A stretch of DNA of 64,000 nucleotides from Bacillota bacterium (GCA_023391275.1 JAEWBE010000030.1:4395-68394), one strand, 5' to 3'; positions 45,335 through 53,453 are shown, numbered from the stretch's first letter. Made by a program: numbers and translations. Notes: generated from the sequence alone by a model not told the origin.

Positions 45335-45383
45335 AGTGAAATCCCCCTTACTGCAAATTATATTTTTTAATGTTGCTGTCCTG

Positions 45384-47288
45384 TCAAACTTCTATGAACT
45401 GTTCTTTTTCTTCACCGCACTCAGGGCAGATCCATTCTTCAGGGAGCGCGTCAAAAAGGGTGCCGGGGCGAACGTCATTTTCAGAATCACCCACAGCAGG
45501 ATCATACTCATAGCCGCAGCCATTGCAGACATACCGTTTCCAGGCGGGAGCCGCTTTTTTCGGAACGGCCCGCGTCATCTTCTTCATGGGCGGCGCGGGT
45601 TTTTTGGGTTCCCCGTTATCCAGGGCGGCGGTAAGCAGCGGCAGGACTTCCAGCACGTCGCCGACAATGCCGTAGTCGCAGTTCTTAAAAATGGGCGCAT
45701 TGGGATTATTGTTGATGGCGACGATAGTGGCGGCATCCTTAATGCCCTTCAAATGCTGGCCCGCGCCTGAAATGCCGCATGCGATGTACAGATTACCGCT
45801 GAATTTCTGGCCGGACATGCCTACGTAGCGGTTTAAAGGCACATACTGCAGGGTTTCGGCCACCGGGCGGGAGGAGCCAAGGGCCGCACCCGCCTGAACG
45901 GCAAGAGCCTTCACCAGTTCCATATTTTTCTTCTCGCCGATGCCCTGGCCTGCGCTGACAACCCGTTCAGCTTTGACGATGGGAGTGTCGATGTCAATAC
46001 CCACGGTGAAATCGTAACCGTCCGACTTCAGATTTTCCACCAAAGCGGCAACCCGCTCCGCAGCGGTGCCTTCTTTGAGAATCATCTTCTTGCGCACACC
46101 GGTAACAGGCCCGCTTTTCACTCCGGATGGAACATCGTTCTTTGGCATCCTGCCGATGATGTGGGAGGCGATAACTACCCTTTGAATCTCATTCGTTCCT
46201 TCATAAATGGTGCATATCTTGGCGTCGCGATAAGCGCGCTCCACTTCCATGCCCTTCAGGTAACCGTTGCCGCCGAAAATCTGGAGTGCGTCGTTAACGA
46301 CCTCCAGGCAAATGTCGGAAGCATACTGCTTGGCCATTGCGGATTCCATTCCATAAGGTTCGTGCTGTTCTTTCAGTTCGGCGGCGCTGTACACAAGTAA
46401 TCTGGCCGCCCGAAGCTTAGTAGCCATGTCTGCCAGTTTAAAAGCAATAATCTGCTGCTGGCAAATGGGTCTGCCAAACTGAATTCGTTCCTTGGAATAC
46501 TCGAGCGCATTTTCATAGGCACCCTGCGCAATGCCCAATGCCTGTGAAGAGATTCCGATGCGGCCGCCGTCCAGGGTGGCCATCGCAATCTTGAAGCCCT
46601 CACCCTCCTGACCAAGCAGATTCTCCTTCGGTACCTTGACGTCGTTGAAAATCAGCTCGGCGGTAGAAGAGGAACGGATTCCCATCTTGTCGTAATGATC
46701 GCCGAAGGTGAAGCCATCCCAGCCTTTTTCCACGATAAAGGCACTGATTCCGTGAGTGCCGATATCCGGAGTGGTAACCGCAAAGACTACGTAGGTGTCG
46801 GCTTTGTCCGCATTCGTGATGAAAATTTTTCCACCGTTTAATATGTAATAATCGCCGTCGAGGACCGCCGTGGTTTCCGTGCCGCTCGCGTCGCTGCCCG
46901 CGTTTGGCTCAGTCAGGCCGAAAGCACCCAGCTTTTCACCCCTGGCCAGCGGGACCAGATATTTCTGCTTCTGCTCCTCGGTTCCGTAAGCGAAAATAGG
47001 CCAGGAACCCAGCGAAACATGGGCCGAGAGGATCACGCCGGTACCGCCGTCCACCCGCGATAGCTCCTCGACAGCGATTGCATAACTGATAATATCCGAA
47101 CCCAGACCTCCGTATTTTTTGGGATAGGGAATTCCCATCAAGCCCAGCTCCCCCAGCCTTTGAACGATCTCTGCCGGGAATCTGTTTTCCTTGTCCAGCA
47201 AGAACGCCAGAGGTTTGACCTCCGTCTCTGCGAATTCCCGAATTTTTGCACGCATGGCCTCGTGCTCTTCGGTCGTTTTAAATAGCAT
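45384..47288 (-). CDS. acyl-CoA dehydrogenase / EtfA C-domain / rubredoxin fusion
   Basis: A 634-residue three-part redox protein. Residues 1-380 are a complete acyl-CoA dehydrogenase with TEPNAGSDASG and IYEGTNEIQR, catalytic base E363. Residues about 395-560 match the FAD-binding C-terminal domain of electron-transfer flavoprotein alpha (VVSAGQGIGEKK, GSSRPVAE, VGMSGQKFSGNLYIACGISGA). After a Pro/Lys-rich linker, residues 583-634 are a rubredoxin with C588, C591, C621 and C624. The EtfA N-terminal domain and EtfB are missing. Electrons from an acyl-CoA could pass FAD to FAD to iron and on to the flavodiiron protein. Such fusions occur in other Clostridia as far as I recall. Confidence 0.9.
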   Translation of the reverse strand: MLFKTTEEHEAMRAKIREFAETEVKPLAFLLDKENRFPAEIVQRLGELGLMGIPYPKKYGGLGSDIISYAIAVEELSRVDGGTGVILSAHVSLGSWPIFAYGTEEQKQKYLVPLARGEKLGAFGLTEPNAGSDASGTETTAVLDGDYYILNGGKIFITNADKADTYVVFAVTTPDIGTHGISAFIVEKGWDGFTFGDHYDKMGIRSSSTAELIFNDVKVPKENLLGQEGEGFKIAMATLDGGRIGISSQALGIAQGAYENALEYSKERIQFGRPICQQQIIAFKLADMATKLRAARLLVYSAAELKEQHEPYGMESAMAKQYASDICLEVVNDALQIFGGNGYLKGMEVERAYRDAKICTIYEGTNEIQRVVIASHIIGRMPKNDVPSGVKSGPVTGVRKKMILKEGTAAERVAALVENLKSDGYDFTVGIDIDTPIVKAERVVSAGQGIGEKKNMELVKALAVQAGAALGSSRPVAETLQYVPLNRYVGMSGQKFSGNLYIACGISGAGQHLKGIKDAATIVAINNNPNAPIFKNCDYGIVGDVLEVLPLLTAALDNGEPKKPAPPMKKMTRAVPKKAAPAWKRYVCNGCGYEYDPAVGDSENDVRPGTLFDALPEEWICPECGEEKEQFIEV

Positions 47289-47325
47289 ACTTACTTCCTC
47301 CCTTTAATCATTGAATATATTTTAT

Positions 47326-47358
47326 TTTTATGAATTTCAATTTAAGAAATTCATAAAA
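47326..47358. promoter_or_regulatory. 13-7-13 perfect inverted repeat ahead of the fusion gene
   Basis: TTTTATGAATTTC and GAAATTCATAAAA are perfect complements seven bases apart, 38 bases upstream of the ATG at 47288. On the minus strand it overlaps a TTGAAA-like -35 and lies just before a TATATT-like -10. The position suits a repressor site. The adjacent Rrf2 protein is the natural candidate, but this has to be tested. Confidence 0.5.
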
Positions 47359-47482
47359 GTGGATGTACAGATCAGCAATCACCGCTCATTAGAAATTTCT
47401 CTGCCGCGTTATACTTGATAAAAATTATCCACTTTTCACGTAAAAAACTTTCTGAAAGATTAAAGATATTTCAAAAACATCT

Positions 47483-47908
47483 TTAATCACCCTTTGAAAG
47501 CATCTGATGCAAACTGTGCGCGCGCAGCTCTGCATCCAGCACCCCTTGAATCTGCTGCAAGTGCCTGTTAACCATGCATTTCGTACCGAATTTCTTTTGC
47601 CATGAACATTGAAATTCGGTCTGCATACAGGCGCTGATGATGTTGTCTTCTTCCATAATCTTCGTCAAATCGTACAGACTTACTTTTTTAAGATCCGCAA
47701 TCAGGCGGCAGCCGCCGTCCACCCCCCGGGTAATTTTCACCAGCCCGGCTCGCTCCAGTTTTTTGAGAATTTTATACACAAACTGCTGCGGAAGCAGTTC
47801 CCGCTGACAGATATCCCTCGTTGTAACCTGTTCCCCATCCGACAGTGCGCGCAATATTCGCAGCGCATAGTCTGTTTCCCGTGTAAATAGCAGATTGGCT
47901 CCCTCCAC
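47483..47908 (-). CDS. Rrf2-family transcriptional regulator
   Basis: A 141-residue winged-helix repressor of the IscR/NsrR/RsrR family. The N-terminal wHTH begins FTRETDYALRILRAL and the recognition region reads LPQQFVYKILKKLERAGLV; the wing has KITRGVDGGCRL. Three cysteines sit in SACMQTEFQCSWQKKFGTKC, the spacing where Rrf2 members bind an Fe-S cluster that senses oxygen, NO or iron. The frame begins with a GTG at 47908 with no ribosome site; a CTG at 47893, just after GGAGGGAG, would give MLFTRETDYAL, the usual start, so the true N-terminus may be there. Likely regulator of the flavodiiron and fusion genes downstream. Confidence 0.85.
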   Translation of the reverse strand: MEGANLLFTRETDYALRILRALSDGEQVTTRDICQRELLPQQFVYKILKKLERAGLVKITRGVDGGCRLIADLKKVSLYDLTKIMEEDNIISACMQTEFQCSWQKKFGTKCMVNRHLQQIQGVLDAELRAHSLHQMLSKGD

Positions 47909-47943
47909 TCAATAATATTCCCAAAATCTTACTTATCGCTAAC

Positions 47944-47972
47944 AATATATCATTCTGGATATGTTTTGTCAA
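47944..47972 (-). promoter_or_regulatory. promoter of the Rrf2 gene
   Basis: TTGACA (complement of 47967-47972) and TATATT (complement of 47944-47949) with a 17-base spacer, both near consensus. The start point falls about 30 bases ahead of the first codon. Confidence 0.75.
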
Positions 47973-48023
47973 GTTTTATGCAAGGTATTTCCGCTGTTAA
48001 ATTCAAAAGGTTCCTTCACTACG

Positions 48024-48060
48024 GCAAAGAGCGTGATTCATGAAGAATCACGCTCTTTGC
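48024..48060. repeat. 16-base hairpin without T tract
   Basis: GCAAAGAGCGTGATTC and its exact complement around a five-base loop. It lies between the LacI1 stop and the Rrf2 promoter. Neither strand has a run of Ts after it, so it may be an mRNA 3' end protector or a weak terminator for LacI1. Confidence 0.5.
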
Positions 48061-48111
48061 GAAAAGGATTTACTTTTTTATAATTCGTCTTCTGGCTGCA
48101 TCAATGCCGAT

Positions 48112-49125
48112 TCAGTTTGATCGGGGTTTTCCGGTGGTATTCCTCAGAATCAATTCCGGCTTCAATGAAATCTGGTGAATGACTGTTTTCTCTTTGTTTT
48201 CAATTTTTTCCAAAAGCAGATTAACGCCGAGATCCGTCATGGCTTTTATCGGCGGCGAAACGGTTGTAAGCGGAGGAACCAGATATTCGCTTTCCCGAAT
48301 GTCGTCATAGCCGACCAAAGAAATATCCTGAGGAATCCGAAGGCCCGCTTCATAAATGGCATTGATTGCGCCTATCGCCATATGGTCGTATGATGCGACC
48401 ACGGCGGTCGGCACTTCATCCTGACTGAGAAGCTCTTTCATCCGCAGATAACCGCCCTGTTCAAAACGTTCCTTCCCAAGCTTAAAGAACTTTTGATCAA
48501 AACTCAGGCCATTGTCAAGAACGGCGGCTTTTAAGCTTTGCAGGCGGATAACGCTGGACATTTCATCGAAAAGGAACCCGATCTTTTTATGCCCGAGTTC
48601 TTTTAAATGCCTGATCACCATGTCGAACCCGTATTTTTCATCCACGATGATGTAATCATAGTTGGAATATTCCATGTTGGTCTGAATCAATGTAATGGGC
48701 GTGTCCCGTGTTTTATACACGCGGTCAAGGTACGCTTCCAGTTCCCTGTACATATACCCGGTGAGGATGATACCATCCACTTTTCTCCGGGCAAATATAT
48801 TCAGATACTGCTTTTCAATATCAAAATTACCGTTGGTAAATCCCATGACGATCGAATAGCCGTTCTTTCTGAGTTGCTCTTCAATATTGCATAACAGCTG
48901 CGTATAATAATCGCTGCTGATTTCCTGAAGTATCACGCCAATTGTTTTGGAGCCCTTTCCAACCAGAGCCCTCGCCGCCTGGTCCGGAATGTAGTTGTTT
49001 TCCTGAGCAACCTTTAAAATTTGGTTTTTCGTTTTCTCACTCATCCCCTTGCTGCCATTTAAAGCACGGGAAACAGTGGATACGCTTACTCCGGTCAATT
49101 TTGCAATATCTTTTAAATTCGCCAT
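48112..49125 (-). CDS. LacI-family regulator 1
   Basis: A 337-residue repressor. The LacI HTH (1-50) reads ANLKDIAKLTGVSVSTVSRALNGSKGMSEKTKNQI, with hinge helix DQAARALVGKGSKTIGV; the ligand part follows (LQEISSDYYTQLL, VDGIILTGYMY, YDHMAIGAINAIYEAGLRIPQDISLVGYDD) with the RbsB-like sugar-binding fold. It is a close paralog of the LacI2 gene at 53515 (many identical blocks such as QEISSDYYT and RALVGKG). An operator-like site overlaps its start point, suggesting self-repression. The effector is probably the sugar or polyol carried by the transporter at 55308. Confidence 0.9.
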   Translation of the reverse strand: MANLKDIAKLTGVSVSTVSRALNGSKGMSEKTKNQILKVAQENNYIPDQAARALVGKGSKTIGVILQEISSDYYTQLLCNIEEQLRKNGYSIVMGFTNGNFDIEKQYLNIFARRKVDGIILTGYMYRELEAYLDRVYKTRDTPITLIQTNMEYSNYDYIIVDEKYGFDMVIRHLKELGHKKIGFLFDEMSSVIRLQSLKAAVLDNGLSFDQKFFKLGKERFEQGGYLRMKELLSQDEVPTAVVASYDHMAIGAINAIYEAGLRIPQDISLVGYDDIRESEYLVPPLTTVSPPIKAMTDLGVNLLLEKIENKEKTVIHQISLKPELILRNTTGKPRSN

Positions 49126-49229
49126 TTACTACACCTTTTCATCAGAATTTTTGCGTCCGGTATATTTAACACATAACAAACGATGCCAACCTGTGTGGAA
49201 GGCATCGAAAGTCACATTCAGATGAAGAC

Positions 49230-49242
49230 ACAAACGTTTTCG
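49230..49242. promoter_or_regulatory. LacI-type operator O1 at LacI1 promoter
   Basis: ACAAACGTTTTCG sits immediately downstream of the -10 box (49245-49250) of the LacI1 promoter. It matches the core CAAACGNTTTC of four other sites in this region. Confidence 0.6.
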
Positions 49243-49244
49243 TT

Positions 49245-49273
49245 AAGATAACATAAATTTGATTCAATGTCAA
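49245..49273 (-). promoter_or_regulatory. LacI1 promoter
   Basis: TTGACA (complement of 49268-49273), 17-base spacer, TATCTT (complement of 49245-49250). The operator O1 lies right after it, so binding there would block transcription start. Confidence 0.7.
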
Positions 49274-49424
49274 TATCAGATCGGTCAGAATACACGATAT
49301 AGTACATTTTATGGCGTTTTCAAGCATCAATCACGCGCCGCTGCCAAAGGTCAACGAATGCCGGCTGTTTCAAATGATTTAAACCTGCTCCGGAACACAG
49401 ATTCTCCATCGGGTTCGACGAAAG

Positions 49425-50378
49425 TTATTCTGCATCGACCTGTACAGTGATGGAGAATTGGTCGCCAAGCTTCCGCAGATAATCCAGATCCTGCTTTTTG
49501 ATCGCATCCACTCCTTCCAGAGCGTAGCGCCTGTCAAGCCCCGCGTACTTCGTAGTTCCAAACCTGTGATAAGGCATGATTTCAATTCTTCTTACAGTTT
49601 TAAAATGGCTTACGCAGTCGATCATGCGGCTGATGGTTTCATCTGAATTGTTGCAGCCCGGTATAAAGGGAATTCTCACAATCAGGTCCCCGGAAAACAC
49701 TTCGTTCAGCCGTGTGAGGTTTTCAAGAATCTGCGCGTTGCCGACCCCGGTGAACTCCCTGTGAAGCTCCGGATCGATCTGCTTGAAATCCAGAAACAAC
49801 AGATCGAGATAGGGAAGAAGCCCCTCCATCTGCTTCCACGGCGCATAACCGGATGTTTCCATGGCGGTGTGGATACCCGACTGTTTACATGCCTTCAGCA
49901 GTTCCCTGCTGAAATCCGGCTGAGAAAGCGGCTCGCCGCCCGTTAACGTAACTCCGCCGTTGGAGTTGTCGTAAAACTGCTTGTCCTTCAGTATCGTACT
50001 GACCAATTCCGAAACGGTAATCTCCTGCCCGACCAGTTTACGGGCTTCATAATAGCAGGCATTAACGCATTTGCCGCAAGCCGTACATTTTTCCCGGTCA
50101 ACCGTGAAGCGGCCGGTGTTTGGATTCGGCCGGATTGCTCCCTCAGGGCAGGCGGCTAAACAGCGGCCGCACCCCGTACAGTTTTTGCTGTAATAAATCA
50201 TCTCCGGGGTGAAGCGCTGGGATTCCGGATTTGCGCACCAGCGGCATTTCAGGGGGCATCCTTTCAGAAAAACCAGGGTTCTGATGCCCGGCCCATCGGA
50301 TGTTGCAAACCGCTTGACGTCGAAAATAATCCCTTTTACATTACGATTCACTTCGGGCTGCACGCACTCTTGCATCAC
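49425..50378 (-). CDS. glycyl radical enzyme activase (PflA-like)
   Basis: A 317-residue radical SAM enzyme that makes the glycyl radical on its partner. The cluster motif is C41-x3-C45-x2-C48 (KGCPLKCRWCAN) with SDGPGIRTLVF before and GGVTLTGGEPL after. Between them an insert carries two ferredoxin-type 4Fe-4S sites, C67/C70/C73/C77 and C98/C101/C104/C108, as in activases of dehydratase-type enzymes. The start is GTG at 50378 or ATG at 50375; AGGAG precedes. It lies 87 bases after the radical enzyme gene on the same strand and is plainly its partner. Confidence 0.93.
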   Translation of the reverse strand: MMQECVQPEVNRNVKGIIFDVKRFATSDGPGIRTLVFLKGCPLKCRWCANPESQRFTPEMIYYSKNCTGCGRCLAACPEGAIRPNPNTGRFTVDREKCTACGKCVNACYYEARKLVGQEITVSELVSTILKDKQFYDNSNGGVTLTGGEPLSQPDFSRELLKACKQSGIHTAMETSGYAPWKQMEGLLPYLDLLFLDFKQIDPELHREFTGVGNAQILENLTRLNEVFSGDLIVRIPFIPGCNNSDETISRMIDCVSHFKTVRRIEIMPYHRFGTTKYAGLDRRYALEGVDAIKKQDLDYLRKLGDQFSITVQVDAE

Positions 50379-50465
50379 TTATCATGCTCCTGTTTATAAT
50401 TTTTGCAGATTGAGGGACAGCAAATCCCAAGTGCAGGCGAAGCCTGCTTTTCGGGTAAACTTCCA

Positions 50466-52886
50466 TCAGCAGCTTGCTTCTTCAAAGATGGTGCGTTTAA
50501 TAATGTCTTCCTGCAGATCTTTGTTCAGGGGCGCGAAAAATGCGCTGTAGCCGGCGATTCTGACCATCAGGTCTTTGTAGCGTTCCGGATGCTGCTGGGC
50601 GTCCCGGAGCGTTTCGGTGCTGACAACATTAAACTGAACATGATACTGGTCATTTTTGAAGAGGGTTTCGACCAGAGCGGTTGTCCTGTCCCTGCCTGCG
50701 GGGGACTGAAGCATGCTCGGGCTGAGTCTCATGTTGAAAATCGCACCTTTTGAAAACCATATGCTCGGCAGCTTGCTGACAGAGTTGATGGTCGCGGTAA
50801 TTCCGCTTTTTTCAACACCGGTTGCGGGAGAAACGCCGTTGTTGAGCGGTGTTCCCGCTTTGCGGCCGTCGGGCGTTGCCTTGACATTGGTACCCATGGC
50901 GACATTGGCGGTTACCGAGCTCTGGCAGAATGCATAGGTACAGGGAACCGGCCCTTTGCCATAACGTGAATTTTTAAAATCGTTGACATAATGTGAACCG
51001 ACGTATCCCGTGACTTCACTGGCCCATTTATCGGCCAAATCGTCGTCATTCCCGAATTTGGGCGCCCGGTTGAGGAGCATCAGGCGGATTTCTTCGCCGG
51101 TAGGCGTGGTAGAGTCGTCTTCATAATTGGTCTCTATGGCATGCTTGAGTGCCGCGCCTGTGAACCATTTCTGATCAAATACTGCGGTCTGAATCCCGGT
51201 CAGGCAATCGGCCGCGCTGATTGCGGCCACAGCCGGGCCGCCGTCCGCGGAATAAACGGAGCCGCCCTGAATCAGCGACTTGCCCCGCTCGATGCAGTCA
51301 TCAATCAGAGAAGACTGGAATGCGTTCAGATCAAAACGGATATGCATCTGATCATTGATATTTTCAAGAATGACCTGCTGCTCCATAAAGTAGTGAAGCT
51401 GTTTTTCAAAGGCATTCTTAATTTCATCCATGCTCTTAAAGCTGCTCAGATCACCATCGCCGGGCAGGAGCGTGACGCCAGTATTCGGATCCGTTCCGTT
51501 GTTCAGCGTGATTTCCAAAACCTTCGCAATATTGATTCGGGGACCTTTACAGGCGAAATCAAACTTGCCCGGAATGGAAGCCTCAATGCAGCCCACCGGG
51601 GCCCAATTCCACGAGTCCTTCTTATCGATGCCCAGGTTTTCCAAAGATTTCATGACGCCGCGGTCGTTATAGAATGCCGGCTGGCCGCCGCCGTGCTTTT
51701 GAATCGCCTGCATGGCGCGGTCCATAAACTCGCGGGAAGTGCCCTCAAACCATTTGAAAGAAACGGCGGGTCTGGGCATCCGAATGTTTTCACAGGCTTC
51801 CACCGATATGTAAGTCAGTTCATTGACAGCGTCTTTTCCATCCTTCGTCTGGCCGCCAATAGCCAGATTAACAGCCATATGGTAGCCGGGATAAAACTTT
51901 GCGCCCAGCCATGACCGGAAGAAGCAAAGTTCATTGACCTTGATAAAGAAGGATTCCACAAGCTCCAGAGCCTTTTCACGCGTCAGAATGCCCTTTTGGA
52001 TATCGTTTTGATAATAAGGCCACATAAACTGATCGAACCTGCCGAAAGAAATGGCGATACCGTTTGTTTCAAGCTGCATCCCCAAATGTAAAAACCAGAT
52101 GGACTGAAGGGCTTCCCAGAATGTTCTCGGGGGATTTTCCGGCACCCAGCGGCAGGATTCAGACATCTGCTCAAGTTCGGCTTTGCGGGCGGCGTTCTGT
52201 TCAGACCGTGCCATTTCAGCCAGTTTGTCGGCGTAGCGGTGCGCATAATTGATAACACCCTGATTGCTTAGAATGACCGATTCCAAAAACCAGCATTTTT
52301 CAACCTGCCCGGGCGTTCTCAAATCGCTTTCACTGAGCTTTTTCTTTGCGTGCTCTATTATGCCCTTCAGCCCCTGGCGCAGTAAATCCTCGTAATTGGG
52401 AAGCAGGTTGCCGAAACCCTGCATGGTGCACCAGTCGTCATCGATTGCTCCGATATCCCACGCCTTCTTGGTATTCTCCGGCAGAATTTTCCTTACATTT
52501 TCGTCGAGTGTTTTACCCTTCCAGTATTCGACGGTTTCCATGATTTCGTTTTCCGTTTCTGCGTCATACTCATAAACATCGTTGGGGCGCTCATCATACC
52601 GGTACGGATCACCCTTGAATTCCCTTACAATCCAGTCCACCGCAAATTCAGGATAAACCGGTGCGGAACGCGGTTTACTGCCCTGATTCCCTACAATCAG
52701 CTCGTTATCGCGCACATAAATGCTCATATGATTCAAAACATCAAAAAATGCTTTGGCTTTTCTTTTCTCAATTGGCAGTCCTTCTGTTTTTTTCATGGAT
52801 TCCGTAAAGATTTTGGCTCTTTCCGAACAGATGGAAGGAACGGTGTCTACCAAATCATTTCTAAGTTTTTCGACTCTTGGCGTCAT
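50466..52886 (-). CDS. glycyl radical enzyme, dehydratase-like, substrate unknown
   Basis: An 806-residue enzyme of the PFL-like family. The thiyl Cys433 and the acid Glu435 are in WAPVGCIEASIPGKF, and the radical Gly779 in MVRIAGYSAFFAP. The Cys-x-Glu signature marks C-O, C-N or C-S bond-cleaving members rather than pyruvate formate-lyase. Lys447 stands where glycerol dehydratase has the substrate-binding Asp447 (same spacing from Cys433), and NGIAISFGRFDQ replaces the NGHSIS that holds the diol His and Ser, so a simple 1,2-diol is unlikely. No microcompartment genes are nearby. Partners: activase, two LacI regulators, an RbsABC transporter and an aldo/keto reductase. AGGAGGT precedes the ATG. 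Confidence 0.92.
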   Translation of the reverse strand: MTPRVEKLRNDLVDTVPSICSERAKIFTESMKKTEGLPIEKRKAKAFFDVLNHMSIYVRDNELIVGNQGSKPRSAPVYPEFAVDWIVREFKGDPYRYDERPNDVYEYDAETENEIMETVEYWKGKTLDENVRKILPENTKKAWDIGAIDDDWCTMQGFGNLLPNYEDLLRQGLKGIIEHAKKKLSESDLRTPGQVEKCWFLESVILSNQGVINYAHRYADKLAEMARSEQNAARKAELEQMSESCRWVPENPPRTFWEALQSIWFLHLGMQLETNGIAISFGRFDQFMWPYYQNDIQKGILTREKALELVESFFIKVNELCFFRSWLGAKFYPGYHMAVNLAIGGQTKDGKDAVNELTYISVEACENIRMPRPAVSFKWFEGTSREFMDRAMQAIQKHGGGQPAFYNDRGVMKSLENLGIDKKDSWNWAPVGCIEASIPGKFDFACKGPRINIAKVLEITLNNGTDPNTGVTLLPGDGDLSSFKSMDEIKNAFEKQLHYFMEQQVILENINDQMHIRFDLNAFQSSLIDDCIERGKSLIQGGSVYSADGGPAVAAISAADCLTGIQTAVFDQKWFTGAALKHAIETNYEDDSTTPTGEEIRLMLLNRAPKFGNDDDLADKWASEVTGYVGSHYVNDFKNSRYGKGPVPCTYAFCQSSVTANVAMGTNVKATPDGRKAGTPLNNGVSPATGVEKSGITATINSVSKLPSIWFSKGAIFNMRLSPSMLQSPAGRDRTTALVETLFKNDQYHVQFNVVSTETLRDAQQHPERYKDLMVRIAGYSAFFAPLNKDLQEDIIKRTIFEEASC

Positions 52887-53047
52887 TATAGAATACCTCC
52901 TGTATATTATTAATAAATCACAGTATGGGCTTTCAAAAAATACAGCACAGTATCACTGACCGGATCGCTATTTCGATAATTGAAAATCTCATAGCCCCAG
53001 ATTTGATAATTGCCATTGTATTTTTGTGTTTATTTTCCTGAAATTGA

Positions 53048-53060
53048 TCAAACGTTTTCT
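53048..53060. promoter_or_regulatory. LacI-type operator O2 at glycyl radical enzyme promoter
   Basis: TCAAACGTTTTCT with the wider TTGATCAAACGTTTTCTCAA being nearly symmetrical. It lies about 9-21 bases after the predicted start point, where a repressor would block transcription. Confidence 0.6.
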
Positions 53061-53075
53061 CAAATAACAATTAGC

Positions 53076-53104
53076 AATATATCATGAATTAAAATGAGTG
53101 TCAA
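53076..53104 (-). promoter_or_regulatory. promoter of the glycyl radical enzyme operon
   Basis: TTGACA (complement of 53099-53104), 17-base spacer, TATATT (complement of 53076-53081). The leader before the ATG at 52886 is about 185 bases long. Confidence 0.75.
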
Positions 53105-53134
53105 CATATTTTAGACAAATTTGTCTAAAATATG
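53105..53134. promoter_or_regulatory. 30-base perfect palindrome directly upstream of -35
   Basis: The 15-base arm CATATTTTAGACAAA is followed immediately by its exact complement, with no spacer. It abuts the -35 box of the glycyl radical enzyme promoter. The spacing suits an activator or second repressor dimer. It is different in sequence from the LacI-type operators. Confidence 0.7.
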
Positions 53135-53239
53135 CCTGTATAATTATCTAAAATCCAATTTATTCAACGAATAATTACTGAATTTATATAATAATTAAAA
53201 TATTTCATCTTAACAAATAGTTCTTATTATTCAAAATAG

Positions 53240-53252
53240 AGCAAACGCTTGA
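53240..53252. promoter_or_regulatory. LacI-type operator O3 ahead of the 42-codon ORF
   Basis: AGCAAACGCTTGA matches the core of O1, O2 and O4. It lies 34 bases upstream of the ATG at 53286 on the plus strand and about 170 bases from the divergent promoter of the radical enzyme, so it could also act as an auxiliary operator with O2. Confidence 0.5.
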
Positions 53253-53285
53253 TGTAAAATATTTATAATCAGGGAATAAAAATTA

Positions 53286-53414
53286 ATGTTTTCAAAAGGA
53301 GTACTAACGACGGGCTGCGACCAAAACAGGCAGTGGCCGAACTATAAATATCCGGCATGGAAGAAGGTCAAGCTGATGTTTCCAGGTGTTCCTGTAAAAA
53401 AGGGGATTAAATAA
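53286..53414 (+). CDS. 42-residue ORF of unknown function with its own terminator
   Basis: A short frame MFSKGVLTTGCDQNRQWPNY then KYPAWKKVKLMFPGVPVKKG, ending IK. Composition (Trp, Pro, Lys, Tyr) is not random-looking. AGGGA lies about 10 bases upstream, an operator of the local LacI type precedes it and a strong terminator begins two bases after the stop. I do not recognise the family. It might be a small real protein, a leader peptide, or the stump of a lost gene. It sits in the gap between the radical enzyme and LacI2. Confidence 0.4.
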   Translation: MFSKGVLTTGCDQNRQWPNYKYPAWKKVKLMFPGVPVKKGIK

Positions 53415-53453
53415 AAAAACGCGGACAGGCTGTCGATGCCTGTTCGCGTTTTT
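53415..53453. terminator. bidirectional terminator between small ORF and LacI2
   Basis: AACGCGGACAGGC and GCCTGTTCGCGTT pair with one G-T wobble around a seven-base loop. TTTTT follows on the plus strand and TTTTTTTATTT on the minus strand, so it ends both the small ORF and LacI2. Confidence 0.85.

Noticed and set aside
51141..51914. 257-residue plus-strand frame opposite the glycyl radical enzyme
   Set aside because: Complement of a strongly conserved coding region with active-site motifs on the other strand; shadow of codon bias.
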